A stretch of 64,000 bases of DNA from Streptococcus marimammalium DSM 18627 (GCF_000380045.1 NZ_KB904358.1:62103-126102), one strand, 5' to 3'; positions 22,649 through 29,513 are shown, counted from the first letter of the stretch. Translations and numbers: made by a program. The notes: generated from the sequence alone by a model not told the origin.

Positions 22649-22689
22649 AAACCCTCCCTATTAATTTCCAAACTAGTCAATAACAATTT

Positions 22690-22716
22690 TTAGCACTCTT
22701 ACTTATAGACTGCTAA
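22690..22716. promoter_or_regulatory. CIRCE operator, proximal copy (one mismatch)
   Basis: TTAGCACTC-N9-GACTGCTAA matches the CIRCE consensus except for one base in the right arm. It lies between the sigma-A -10 and the hrcA start. Confidence 0.85.
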
Positions 22717-22727
22717 ACTATACTCTC

Positions 22728-22755
22728 ATTATACGCTATTCTAAAAACTTGTCAA
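22728..22755 (-). promoter_or_regulatory. hrcA operon promoter
   Basis: Minus-strand TTGACA, 16-bp spacer and TATAAT, placed between the two CIRCE elements. Confidence 0.8.
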
Positions 22756-22772
22756 GAGAAAAGCACAAAATT

Positions 22773-22799
22773 TTAGCACTCTTTAATTAAGAGTGCTAA
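22773..22799. promoter_or_regulatory. CIRCE operator, distal copy (perfect)
   Basis: Perfect TTAGCACTC-N9-GAGTGCTAA inverted repeat, the binding site of HrcA, lying just upstream of the -35 box. Confidence 0.95.
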
Positions 22800-22825
22800 A
22801 TTATCGATTTTTTCTATATTGTCAT

Positions 22826-23416
22826 TTATTGTATATCGTATCGTGTCAAATCCTCTTCATCAATCAAGTCAATAATTTTTGTAGCATACTGTGGATCACT
22901 ACTAAAACCTATATCTTGTAGTAATTTTGCTGCACTGTGATAGTCTTTTGTGTCAAGTAAAGCCAAATAAAGATCTCCACCCCAAAAATCATCTTCTTGA
23001 ATAATCATCATATAATCATAAACAGACTCTTCCCAAGAAGTATAAACTTTGAAAGGTTTTTGTTTCTCCTTCCAAATACTTCCATCATATTCATTGATAA
23101 ATAATCTAATGGTTGGTTCGTCTTTTTTTGCTAATGTATTAAATAAATTATGATAATTTCTTGCTAAATAGCTAGAACCATTATTTGAAGATATAATGGC
23201 TTGAGCTATGACAACTGACGGCCTAATACCATAGGCTTGTGCAACTTCTTCAATTGTCGGCGCTATTTGTTGAATGAATTGGTCACGACTAATAGTAGGT
23301 ATGGTCTCTTTATCTGCAAATATTATTTTAGGCTTTGAAAAAATGATATATACACTGCCTAAAAAAAATAGGCTAACCATGATAAGAATACTAAAACGTG
23401 AGAATCTTCTTCTCAT
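22826..23416 (-). CDS. Glucosaminidase-fold exported protein, probably catalytically inactive
   Basis: 196-aa protein with an N-terminal membrane anchor or signal segment (about 8-28) and a domain of the lysozyme/N-acetylglucosaminidase (PF01832-like) type: GIRPSVVIAQAI, YHNLF and WEESVYDYM are family landmarks. Active members usually have an ILES-N-W-G segment with the catalytic Glu. Here the aligned stretch reads AIISSNNGSS, with Ser76 at the Glu position and Asn79 at the Trp position. It may bind rather than cut peptidoglycan. It is coupled to ldcB upstream by a TAATG overlap. Confidence 0.75.
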   Translation of the reverse strand: MRRRFSRFSILIMVSLFFLGSVYIIFSKPKIIFADKETIPTISRDQFIQQIAPTIEEVAQAYGIRPSVVIAQAIISSNNGSSYLARNYHNLFNTLAKKDEPTIRLFINEYDGSIWKEKQKPFKVYTSWEESVYDYMMIIQEDDFWGGDLYLALLDTKDYHSAAKLLQDIGFSSDPQYATKIIDLIDEEDLTRYDIQ

Positions 23417-24210
23417 TAGTTATTTCCTCTTAACCTTTCTACATATTCTTCCAAACTGAGATTGTTTTTTACCATGTATTTGGCAGACTCTACCCCCACA
23501 TATCTGAAATGCCAATCTTCATAACCGATACCAGTAAAAGGTTTTTTCTCTTCATTGAAACGAAGAACAAAGCCATATTCTGGTGCCAAAGCAACTACTT
23601 GTGAGACAACTTCTGGATCACTTTGGTTGAGTAAATCGACTGTGCTCATATCAATAGCTAAACCAGTTTGATGCTCACTAGCTCCAGCAGGTTGTGAATA
23701 TTCTTTAGCAAAATTTTCGGCTTCTTCTCTACTAATATTTCGTTCAGCCATTTCCTGCTCAACATAGCTGTTGAAAATTTGTTCTTGATATGCAACGCTG
23801 CGATAGCCTGATATTAAATGTTCATTTGGGTCAATAGTTTTTGCAGTTGCTAAAAACTCTCGAACATTTTCAGCAATTCGTGCATCAACTAAAATACCTT
23901 CTACTTCTTCCAATTGTGGATTTAACTCAGGTGTAATATTATCACGATTCACTAGTATCAATTCCCAATCATCTGCTGAAACGTTAGGAAGACTTGTTGT
24001 TTTTTCTTGATTGGTTGCTTCTGATTTTTCTGTTTTAGCTGTATCTTGTTGGGTCACTCTATCTTTTGACGTTGTTTTGTCTACTGATTTTGTTTGTTTC
24101 CAAAAGAAAGTAAAATAAAGACCAACAAAAACTACTATGATAACAAAAATAACAACTATTAAGCCTAGAGGAGATTTTTTTTGTGCTTTTCTATGACGTC
24201 TCTTTTCCAT
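23416..24210 (-). CDS. D-alanyl-D-alanine / LD-carboxypeptidase (VanY/LdcB family)
   Basis: 264-aa protein with an N-terminal membrane segment (about 14-36) and a charged linker. The peptidase domain carries zinc and catalytic motifs SGYRSVAYQ, SEHQTGLAIDM (His, Asp ligands) and GYEDWHFRYVG (His). It trims peptidoglycan stem peptides on the outer face. It resembles LdcB/DacB of streptococci. It overlaps the phosphatase gene upstream by 20 bp and the glucosaminidase-like gene downstream by one base, forming a cell-wall operon. Confidence 0.9.
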   Translation of the reverse strand: MEKRRHRKAQKKSPLGLIVVIFVIIVVFVGLYFTFFWKQTKSVDKTTSKDRVTQQDTAKTEKSEATNQEKTTSLPNVSADDWELILVNRDNITPELNPQLEEVEGILVDARIAENVREFLATAKTIDPNEHLISGYRSVAYQEQIFNSYVEQEMAERNISREEAENFAKEYSQPAGASEHQTGLAIDMSTVDLLNQSDPEVVSQVVALAPEYGFVLRFNEEKKPFTGIGYEDWHFRYVGVESAKYMVKNNLSLEEYVERLRGNN

Positions 24211-24901
24211 TTTTTGCTCTCAACTCCTTTCCTTTATGACGGTAACACATATCGGCAACTTTTTCTATCGTAAATCGATCATTTTCATAACTAACTACAG
24301 TTATACTACCATTATCAATTTCTGTTTTTTCTTGTTGATGATCGATTAACCAAAGCAAAGTACCTATGGTTAAACCATGACATACAACAATAGCGTTACC
24401 ACCACCTTGTTTTTCTAATTTTTTAGCGATAGCTGTAAAACCATCAATAATACGCTTGCTTAATATTTCCCATGGCTCTGCCCAGTTGGCTGTGTCTACT
24501 TCAACAATACTTTGAGCCAGCTCTTCATAAGAAATATCTTTTAGAGAACGGCCATCTTTAAAAGCATCTGTTCGAGGTAAAATTCCATAAAACAACTCAC
24601 CATCATAGGCACCATCTAAGCTACCAAAGCACCATTCTCGAATCCTTTTATCGCGAGTATATGGAAGAAATTTTTGATCTAATTCTTCCAAAATGATTGA
24701 CATGGTCTCTAAAGTCCTACCACTATCACTTGAAAAAGCCTCTTTAAAAGAGATACCAGAAGCTTTTAAACCAGCTCCAAGTTCTCTTATCCCTTCTATC
24801 CCAGTTTCAGTGAGTGGAGTATCACTCCAACCTTGGGCTCTTCCTAAAGTGTTAAACATTGTTTTGCCATGACGAGCAATATACAAATTTATTTTTCCCA
24901 T
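24191..24901 (-). CDS. Histidine phosphatase (phosphoglycerate mutase-like)
   Basis: 236-aa protein of the histidine phosphatase superfamily. The catalytic RHG motif is in YIARHGKTMFN, with the second His in VVCHGLTIG. The family includes GpmB-like proteins and broad phosphatases; the true substrate is unknown. I chose ATG at 24901, after AGGTAGGACA, rather than the upstream in-frame ATG at 24916. First gene of the operon with ldcB. Confidence 0.86.
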   Translation of the reverse strand: MGKINLYIARHGKTMFNTLGRAQGWSDTPLTETGIEGIRELGAGLKASGISFKEAFSSDSGRTLETMSIILEELDQKFLPYTRDKRIREWCFGSLDGAYDGELFYGILPRTDAFKDGRSLKDISYEELAQSIVEVDTANWAEPWEILSKRIIDGFTAIAKKLEKQGGGNAIVVCHGLTIGTLLWLIDHQQEKTEIDNGSITVVSYENDRFTIEKVADMCYRHKGKELRAKNGKETS

Positions 24902-24956
24902 TGTCCTACCTCTCATCTTATTTTCTTCTATATTATATCAAAAATAAAAAGGACAT

Positions 24957-24984
24957 AAAAGATTGGATCTAGCTCCCAATCTTT
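24957..24984 (-). terminator. Terminator after the PFL-family gene
   Basis: AAAGATTGG / CCAATCTTT stem with an 8-nt loop, followed by T residues on the minus strand. Confidence 0.75.
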
Positions 24985-24990
24985 TATATC

Positions 24991-26328
24991 TTAATTTTTA
25001 AAACTATGAATAGGAGCAGGGATTTGTCCGCCTCTTTGAATAAATGTAGCACTAGAGTAGTGATTAACTTTCATAACAGGCGCTGAACCAAGTAAACCAC
25101 CAAAAGTAATCATGTCACCTTCTTTACCCTTTGGAATAATACGCACCGCTGTTGTTTTGTGATTAATAACCCCAATAGCGGCTTCATCAGCAATCATAGC
25201 TGCAATTGTCTCATAAGGAGTATCTTCAGGAATAGCAACCATATCAAGACCAACTGAACAAATCGCTGTCATAGCTTCTAATTTTTCAAGATTTAAAGAA
25301 CCACTTTTAACAGCTTCTATCATCCCTTCATCCTCTGAAACGGGAATAAAGGCACCTGATAGGCCACCAACTTGGTTACAAGCCATGACACCACCTTTTT
25401 TCACCTGATCATTTAAAAGAGCTAGGGCTGCTGTTGTACCATGTGTCCCTACAGCTTCAAGTCCCATTTCCTCAAGAACTCTTGCCACTGAATCCCCTAT
25501 TTTAGGTGTTGGGGCTAAGCTAAGATCAACAATACCAAATTTAACTCCCAGACGTTCACTTGCCATTTGACCAACTAATTGACCGATTCTTGTGATTTTA
25601 AAAGCCGTCTTTTTAACAGTTTCAGCGACAACATCAAAGCTTTCACCTCTAACCTTTTCTAAAGCACGTTTGACAACCCCAGGGCCTGAGACACCAACAT
25701 TAATCACAACATCAGCCTCACCAACGCCATGGAATGCTCCTGCCATAAAAGGATTATCTTCTACAGCGTTAGCAAAAACAACCAATTTGGCTGCTCCCAA
25801 ATCAGATAATTGAGCTGTTTCTTTAATGATACGCCCCATATCACTAACAGCTGTCATATTAATTCCTGATTTGCTACTACCAATATTAACAGATGCACAA
25901 ACTTTATTTGTATCGGCTAAAGCTCTAGGAATAGAGTTGATAAGAATTTTGTCACCTTTTTGATAACCCTTTTGAACTAAAGCCGAAAAACCACCAATAA
26001 AATCAATACCAATAGCCTCTGCTGCTCTATCTAGCGCATGAGCTAAAGGAAGATAGTCTTCACTATCAGTAGCAGCACCAATAATGGCTATCGGGGTCAC
26101 ACTAACACGCTTATTGACAATTGGAATACCTAATTCATTTGAAATCTCTTCTCCAATTGCTACTAATTTACCAGCTTTGTTAACAATTTTTTGGTAAATC
26201 TTTTCAGCGGCCTTATTGATATCAGAATCAATACAATCTAACAACGAAATCCCCATTGTGATGGTTCTGATATCAAAGTTTTGCTCATCAATCATTTCAA
26301 TTGTTTCTAAAACTTGCCTTAAATCCAT
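24991..26328 (-). CDS. PFL family protein (UPF0210/DUF711)
   Basis: 445-aa protein of the UPF0210 family, full length, with conserved [44 protein letters not shown] and [17 protein letters not shown]. The family is distantly related to glycyl-radical enzymes, but no function is established. It follows an ACT-domain gene by 17 bp, the standard pair in Firmicutes, which suggests that the ACT protein regulates it or senses an amino acid. Confidence 0.9.
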   Translation of the reverse strand: MDLRQVLETIEMIDEQNFDIRTITMGISLLDCIDSDINKAAEKIYQKIVNKAGKLVAIGEEISNELGIPIVNKRVSVTPIAIIGAATDSEDYLPLAHALDRAAEAIGIDFIGGFSALVQKGYQKGDKILINSIPRALADTNKVCASVNIGSSKSGINMTAVSDMGRIIKETAQLSDLGAAKLVVFANAVEDNPFMAGAFHGVGEADVVINVGVSGPGVVKRALEKVRGESFDVVAETVKKTAFKITRIGQLVGQMASERLGVKFGIVDLSLAPTPKIGDSVARVLEEMGLEAVGTHGTTAALALLNDQVKKGGVMACNQVGGLSGAFIPVSEDEGMIEAVKSGSLNLEKLEAMTAICSVGLDMVAIPEDTPYETIAAMIADEAAIGVINHKTTAVRIIPKGKEGDMITFGGLLGSAPVMKVNHYSSATFIQRGGQIPAPIHSFKN

Positions 26329-26345
26329 ACTTATCCCCTTAACTC

Positions 26346-26612
26346 TTATAAACGATGCATTGATTCAAAAATTGTGGTACTTTGGATTTTAATAGAAACA
26401 TTAATTTCTTTCCCATACTCACTCAATTCACGACGCAATCGATCAAAATCCAATTGATGGGGACTTGACACCACCATCATCATTGTAAAAAATTCATCTA
26501 AGACAGTTTGTGAAATATCATCAATATTTAAATCTAGGTCAGCTATCTTAGTAGCTACTTTAGCCACAATACCAGTCCTATCCTTACCAATAACTGTAAC
26601 AATTGCTTTCAT
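26346..26612 (-). CDS. ACT domain protein (UPF0237)
   Basis: 88-aa single ACT domain, beginning [19 protein letters not shown]. Such domains bind amino acids. I chose ATG at 26612, which follows AAGGAG; the in-frame start 18 bp upstream gives a basic tail not seen in the family. It marks the right edge of the conserved block; the accessory region begins beyond it. Confidence 0.9.
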   Translation of the reverse strand: MKAIVTVIGKDRTGIVAKVATKIADLDLNIDDISQTVLDEFFTMMMVVSSPHQLDFDRLRRELSEYGKEINVSIKIQSTTIFESMHRL

Positions 26613-26978
26613 CCTTTTTCTCCTTGTCAATCATTGCAATATCTTACGAATGGATAGTAAAATTATTATCCTTCTAATATATTCATTTTATCATAGCTTT
26701 AGCTAAAAAAATAGCCTTTTAGAGAACAGTGCTAATATTAAGGCGCCCTAAAGTAATCATTAGTGATTTTATTATTTTGTAAAGATGATATTCAAAAAGT
26801 AAGTGAACCTTTTCTATCAAAAATAATTGATTTAAATCTTATCGTTTACTCACGCTATCGCTCAGCTATTCGAAATAGAGACTAGCTTTATTATGTTACA
26901 CGATAAGCTTGGATATAAAAAGTGTTCTAGGGTGTTTTTTGCTTTAGAGAACTACTGAGCGATTTATTCCGAGAAAAC
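26613..26978. other. Gene-free accessory boundary stretch
   Basis: No ORF with a ribosome site is seen. It contains the presumed promoter of the ACT gene (up to about 26700) and then AT-rich sequence with CTTATCGT (about 26838) mirrored by ACGATAAG (about 26900), a wide inverted repeat that may structure a transcript. TTAGAGAAC occurs twice (about 26719 and 26944). Confidence 0.4.
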
Positions 26979-27034
26979 TCTTGACCATAAGCAATGACAA
27001 AGGACGTCAGTCATTGGTTACTTGTGGTCAAGAG
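26979..27034. repeat. 56-nt imperfect inverted repeat upstream of the toxin promoter
   Basis: Outer arms CTCTTGACCA and TGGTCAAGAG are perfectly complementary; inner arms AATGAC and GTCATT pair as well, with small bulges. There is no T run, so it is not an ordinary terminator. It ends 4 bp before the -35 of the toxin promoter. Confidence 0.75.
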
Positions 27035-27038
27035 GAAA

Positions 27039-27068
27039 TTGGAATAAAGAAAGCTGGCATGCTATAAT
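27039..27068 (+). promoter_or_regulatory. Promoter of the toxin mRNA (RNA I)
   Basis: TTGGAA, 18-bp spacer, TATAAT. The transcript would start near 27075 and run through the small toxin gene. Confidence 0.7.
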
Positions 27069-27120
27069 AACAAATGCTTTAGTCGACTTTCTGCTAGCAA
27101 AGCGAAAGGAGTTGAAAGCT

Positions 27121-27213
27121 ATGCGGTACGTATTCGACGTCTTACTTGCTATTTTGGCAAATGTAACGGCATATTACATTTGTAAGTGGTCAGATAGCAA
27201 GGGCAAAGACTAA
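27121..27213 (+). CDS. Fst/par-like type I toxin peptide (30 aa)
   Basis: 30-residue peptide: a short start, one hydrophobic membrane helix (about 4-22, VFDVLLAILANVTAYYI) and a charged tail (KWSDSKGKD). This is the layout of Fst-family membrane toxins. ATG follows AAAGGAG by 9 nt. A CTTTC/GAAAG stem upstream covers the ribosome site, as the upstream helix does in pAD1 fst. The start codon overlaps a 13-bp repeat that is also found, in antisense form, at the 5' end of the predicted antitoxin RNA. The Fst assignment rests on architecture more than on sequence identity. Confidence 0.75.
   Translation: MRYVFDVLLAILANVTAYYICKWSDSKGKD
27124..27136. repeat. 13-bp direct repeat DRa (at toxin start codon)
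   Basis: CGGTACGTATTCG, identical to 27302-27314. It would allow antisense pairing between the toxin mRNA and the antitoxin RNA at the translation start. Confidence 0.9.
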
Positions 27214-27251
27214 AGCTAACCTAAAAACACCCGTTAATTTTCAAAGAACGT

Positions 27252-27316
27252 AAAAAAAGCCCTAGGGAACTGTCAATCCTTAGGGATTTGGTGTATCTAT
27301 ACGGTACGTATTCGTA
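27252..27316 (-). ncRNA. Antitoxin RNA (RNA II) of the Fst-like locus
   Basis: About 65 nt, transcribed toward the toxin gene. It begins with the complement of the 13-bp repeat and ends in a hairpin (CCCTAGGG / CCTTAGGG around a 10-nt loop, 27260-27285) followed by seven T on this strand. The convergent order, shared terminator region, repeats and length reproduce the pAD1 par RNA I/RNA II plan. Confidence 0.75.
27302..27314. repeat. 13-bp direct repeat DRb (5' end of antitoxin RNA)
   Basis: Second copy of CGGTACGTATTCG. On the minus strand it is the first transcribed segment of the antitoxin RNA. Confidence 0.9.
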
Positions 27317-27321
27317 ACTAT

Positions 27322-27350
27322 ATTGTATCACGTGCTAAAGCACGTGTCAA
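27322..27350 (-). promoter_or_regulatory. Antitoxin RNA promoter with palindromic spacer
   Basis: TTGACA, exactly 17 bp, TACAAT: near-consensus and clearly stronger than the toxin promoter. The spacer region carries CACGTGCT..AGCACGTG, a perfect 8-bp inverted repeat that could be a protein site. Confidence 0.8.
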
Positions 27351-27385
27351 AATTTGGAAATTTTACTTAAAAAATAATTTGTTGT

Positions 27386-27420
27386 GAGTGCGTATATGTA
27401 TTTAATACATATACGCACTC
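27386..27420. repeat. 35-bp perfect palindrome
   Basis: Two 17-bp perfectly complementary arms around a single T; the arms start GAGTGCGTATATGTATT. There is no T run on either side, so it is not a simple terminator. It lies in the presumed plasmid remnant and could be a replication or recombination site. Confidence 0.95.
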
Positions 27421-27507
27421 GAAAAAACTTGAGCTTTAAGGTTTCGCTCGTTATGGATGTAGAAATGTTGGTTTATTAAGAACAAAAAATTGACTTAATG
27501 AGGGTGA

Positions 27508-27519
27508 GGCTACTACGAC
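27508..27519 (+). other. pMV158-like nick sequence, copy 1
   Basis: GGCTACTACGAC. It contains TACTACGAC, the nick sequence of pMV158-family rolling-circle origins as I recall it. TACTACG is mirrored by CGTAGTA 15 nt downstream, so it can form a hairpin. The same 12-mer occurs at 27968. Confidence 0.5.
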
Positions 27520-27646
27520 CCCTATTAGAATCCGTAGTAAGATTTTTACAATCTACGAAGTAAACCCTCCTTAAACGTATGTGGGGGTAATGGTTTACAA
27601 ATTTTAGAGAGAGGTTACATTATTAAAAAAATAAAGAACTATCTCT

Positions 27647-27683
27647 AAAACGCCCTAAAATCGATTTTAGGGCGTTTTTTTTT
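27647..27683 (+). terminator. Strong terminator in accessory region
   Basis: Fourteen-bp perfect stem AAAACGCCCTAAAA / TTTTAGGGCGTTTT, loop TCGA, then a T run. No obvious gene precedes it, so it may end a small RNA starting near the nick-like site. Confidence 0.85.
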
Positions 27684-27767
27684 AATGTCTAATACCAAAT
27701 TAAAAGCTTTTTAAAACGCAAATATGAGCTTTTTAAGGGGTTCTAGTGGCGTATAAGAGAAAATATG

Positions 27768-27954
27768 TGGTATAATCTATGTGAGGCACCTCAGCGAATG
27801 CGGTCGGTGGTGTGTATCTCATTTTTGTCGGGCGACTGGAAACGGATAGCTCAAAGGGAACTTTTAAAGTTTCGGGTGTGGGACTGCCTTCAACTTCAAG
27901 TTGTAAAGACCCCCTAAATTTTAAAATGAGATTGACCCGAGAGGGTCTTTTTTT
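27768..27954 (+). ncRNA. Candidate structured leader RNA ending in a terminator
   Basis: An extended -10 (TGGTATAAT, 27768-27776) predicts a start near 27783. The transcript begins with a TGAGG/CCTCA hairpin, contains a CAAC/GTTG hairpin, and ends in GACCC-GAGA-GGGTC plus seven T (27934-27954). An upstream AAGACCCCCT (about 27906) can pair with AGAGGGTCTT with one mismatch, giving an alternative fold. It is either a free small RNA or an attenuator for the ORFs downstream. Confidence 0.55.
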
Positions 27955-27967
27955 GGGCAAAAAAGGG

Positions 27968-27979
27968 GGCTACTACGAC
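27968..27979 (+). other. pMV158-like nick sequence, copy 2
   Basis: GGCTACTACGAC preceded by GGG, identical to 27508-27519. It lies right after the leader RNA terminator. Confidence 0.5.
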
Positions 27980-28019
27980 AGTCGCAATCACTATACTGAG
28001 CAAGTGGGAGGTGATTATA

Positions 28020-28097
28020 ATGCGTATGTTTACCGAATTTTTAAGCACTATTATTATCTCATACCCCTTATTTTTTTGTCAATTTTTCAAGAGTTAA
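28020..28097 (+). CDS. 25-aa hydrophobic micro-ORF
   Basis: 25 codons, mostly hydrophobic in the middle (STIIISYPLFFCQFF) with a single Lys near the end. GGGAGGTG lies 6 nt before the ATG, a strong site, which is the main argument that it is translated. It resembles no family I recognise. It sits between the nick-like copy 2 and the Rep-like gene and may be a leader peptide. Confidence 0.4.
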   Translation: MRMFTEFLSTIIISYPLFFCQFFKS

Positions 28098-28173
28098 TAT
28101 TTTTTTTAGCTTTTTTTAGGAGTAAGATACTTTTATATATACTTTATATTACTTTAGGGAGGAGGAAAAGTCA

Positions 28174-28476
28174 GTGATATCAAGGGGTTTCAACTTCATT
28201 TATGACAAAAAAGTACGTGAGGATTTAGACGAATGGCAAGATTGGTTTCTAGGCTCTGAAAAGAGAATCCCTCCGGCAATTTTCAAAAGAAATTGTTTGA
28301 CAGTTGGCGCTGAAGAGCTTGAGAAGAAAATTGGAGCAGAAATCTTCCTGAACACCATAAAGAATGGGCGGAAGGTTGTCGGATATGAAATGCAGATTAT
28401 CGATAATAGACCACCGACAACAGCTGATATTTACAAGCAAGAAATGAAAGATTATCAAGCCAGTTTATTTAATTAG
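28174..28476 (+). CDS. 100-aa protein resembling the C-terminal winged helix of Rep_3 plasmid initiators
   Basis: GTG start after a strong GGGAGGAGG site. The segment FKRNCLTVGAEELEKKIGAE followed by IKNGRKVVGYEMQII resembles the second winged helix of Rep_3 replication initiators, where a KKGRKVVGY-type strand is common. The N-terminal winged helix is missing, so this is either a truncated initiator or a stand-alone relative. The tail (TADIYKQEMKDYQASLF) has no recognised motif. I cannot confirm the family without a search. It is convergent with the secreted-protein gene. Confidence 0.5.
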   Translation: MISRGFNFIYDKKVREDLDEWQDWFLGSEKRIPPAIFKRNCLTVGAEELEKKIGAEIFLNTIKNGRKVVGYEMQIIDNRPPTTADIYKQEMKDYQASLFN

Positions 28477-29089
28477 AAATTAGAATATCGTGTAACTCTT
28501 TTCACGTAACCTGTGTAATTTGCATTTTTGTAGTAACTTGTTACAGTCTTAAGCTGTCTGTTCTGAGGGTGTACGTACAATGTTGTTTTGTAGTATGCAC
28601 CAGGAGCACTTGGAGCAATCATAGATATTAAGATAGATCCTATACTATAAGCAATGCCAGCAGGCTCCCAACCAAATCCTAAAAGCAAACCAATTACAGA
28701 ATTAACTAAATTATTAGAATTAGCAGCCCCTCTGCTGTACCTTGAGATGTTCCCACATAATACCATTTATTCAGAGTAGGTGTAGAACGAAATGCAACAC
28801 CATTAGAAGATGGAGTATCTAATAAAGGCATGTAGAATGAACCGTTCAGGTAAACTCCATCATTCCTTCTTTCCATGATGTCAATTGTGCCATCCGCATT
28901 GACAATTTTCACAGTTGTATCATTAACAGCTTCCACTGTTATGTCGGATATTCTAGAATCATAAGGAGCAACAGATTCAATGGTGTTCGAAATGTCGTTA
29001 GACAATGCATAAGCACTTACTGGCGCAATAATCTGTGGCAACAGCAAAGAAGACAACAATAAAACAGCAGCTGCCTTAAATTTTCTCAT
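28473..29089 (-). pseudogene. Secreted protein gene broken by a one-base deletion
   Basis: ATG at 29089 after AGGAGG opens a signal peptide (MRKFKAAAVLLLSSLLLPQI, cleavage near VSAYA). The frame ends early after SQGTAEGLLILII. The downstream frame continues GAANSNNLVNSVIGLLLGFG and on to a Tyr/Lys/Thr-rich end. Adding one G to the G4 run (C-run 28727-28730) joins the frames exactly, giving a 205-aa protein without other stops. The rebuilt protein has a Gly/Ala/Ile-rich hydrophobic central segment and a basic aromatic C-terminus, suggestive of a membrane-active secreted peptide. The function is unknown. A sequencing error cannot be excluded. Confidence 0.75.
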
Positions 29090-29120
29090 AAAGCGTTCCT
29101 CCTAAGATTTGATTTTTTGA

Positions 29121-29155
29121 TAAGAATATTATAGCATGGTTGTAAGCGGTTAACA
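29121..29155 (-). promoter_or_regulatory. Promoter and cre-like site of the secreted-protein gene
   Basis: TTGTTA, 17 bp, TATAAT with a TGC extended -10. The -35/spacer overlaps a dyad TGTAAGCGGTTAACA (29141-29155) that looks like a one-base-longer cre site. The -10 region (18 bp, 29121-29138) is identical to that of csbD. Confidence 0.6.
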
Positions 29156-29201
29156 AATATTTATCCAAAAACAAAGTAAAGAAAATAAAGAGGGAAGTTT
29201 T

Positions 29202-29378
29202 ATGAGAAAAAAAATAATAGAGTCATTCATTTTTACGATTACTTTTCAAATCATGATTTATATTTTTATATATAAAAATATTATCCCTGAAAATAGAGGA
29301 GTGGTTTTGATATTCTTCCTTCTGTCATTGTTAAACATAATCGTAACCTACCTAAAGCTAATAAAGAATCAAAAATAA
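29202..29378 (+). CDS. 58-aa small membrane protein, divergent from the secreted-protein gene
   Basis: 58 residues with two predicted membrane helices (about 8-24 and 34-52) joined by a short polar loop (KNIIPENRG), basic at both ends. ATG follows AGAGGGAAG by about 7 nt. It is intact while its divergent neighbour is frameshifted. Small two-helix proteins beside secreted peptides are often immunity proteins, so that role is possible but inferred. No family recognised. Confidence 0.55.
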   Translation: MRKKIIESFIFTITFQIMIYIFIYKNIIPENRGVVLIFFLLSLLNIIVTYLKLIKNQK

Positions 29379-29397
29379 ACCTATAAACGTTACTCTT

Positions 29398-29442
29398 TTT
29401 TCTCGTTAAACCGGTTTTATTTTGAATCTCATTTCTCAACAT
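29398..29442 (-). pseudogene. N-terminal stub of a MerR-family regulator
   Basis: After a good site (AGGTGGTG) the ATG at 29442 opens MLRNEIQNKTGLTRK, the first helix-turn-helix residues of MerR regulators, which usually continue AIEYYEEKGL. Here the similarity stops after Lys15 and the frame runs into the antisense of the 58-aa gene. The regulator was cut by a rearrangement at about 29397. Confidence 0.65.
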
Positions 29443-29475
29443 GATTCACCACCTACTTTATTTAAAGGATAACAT

Positions 29476-29490
29476 TGTCCCAAAGGGACA
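29476..29490. promoter_or_regulatory. MerR-type operator upstream of the stub
   Basis: TGTCCC-N3-GGGACA palindrome located between a TTTACC-like -35 and a TTATCC-like -10 on the minus strand, the usual MerR position. It survives although its gene does not. Confidence 0.6.
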
Positions 29491-29513
29491 GGTAAAGTCT
29501 TATATTTATTATC

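Noticed and set aside
27733..27960. 75-codon minus-strand frame and an overlapping plus-strand frame (27812-28177)
   Set aside because: Neither has a ribosome site; both run through a promoter, hairpins and a strong terminator, so a structured RNA explains the region better.
28473..28766. 97-codon minus-strand frame as an independent gene
   Set aside because: It has no ribosome site and joins the 29089 frame exactly when one G is added, so it is the 3' part of one broken gene.
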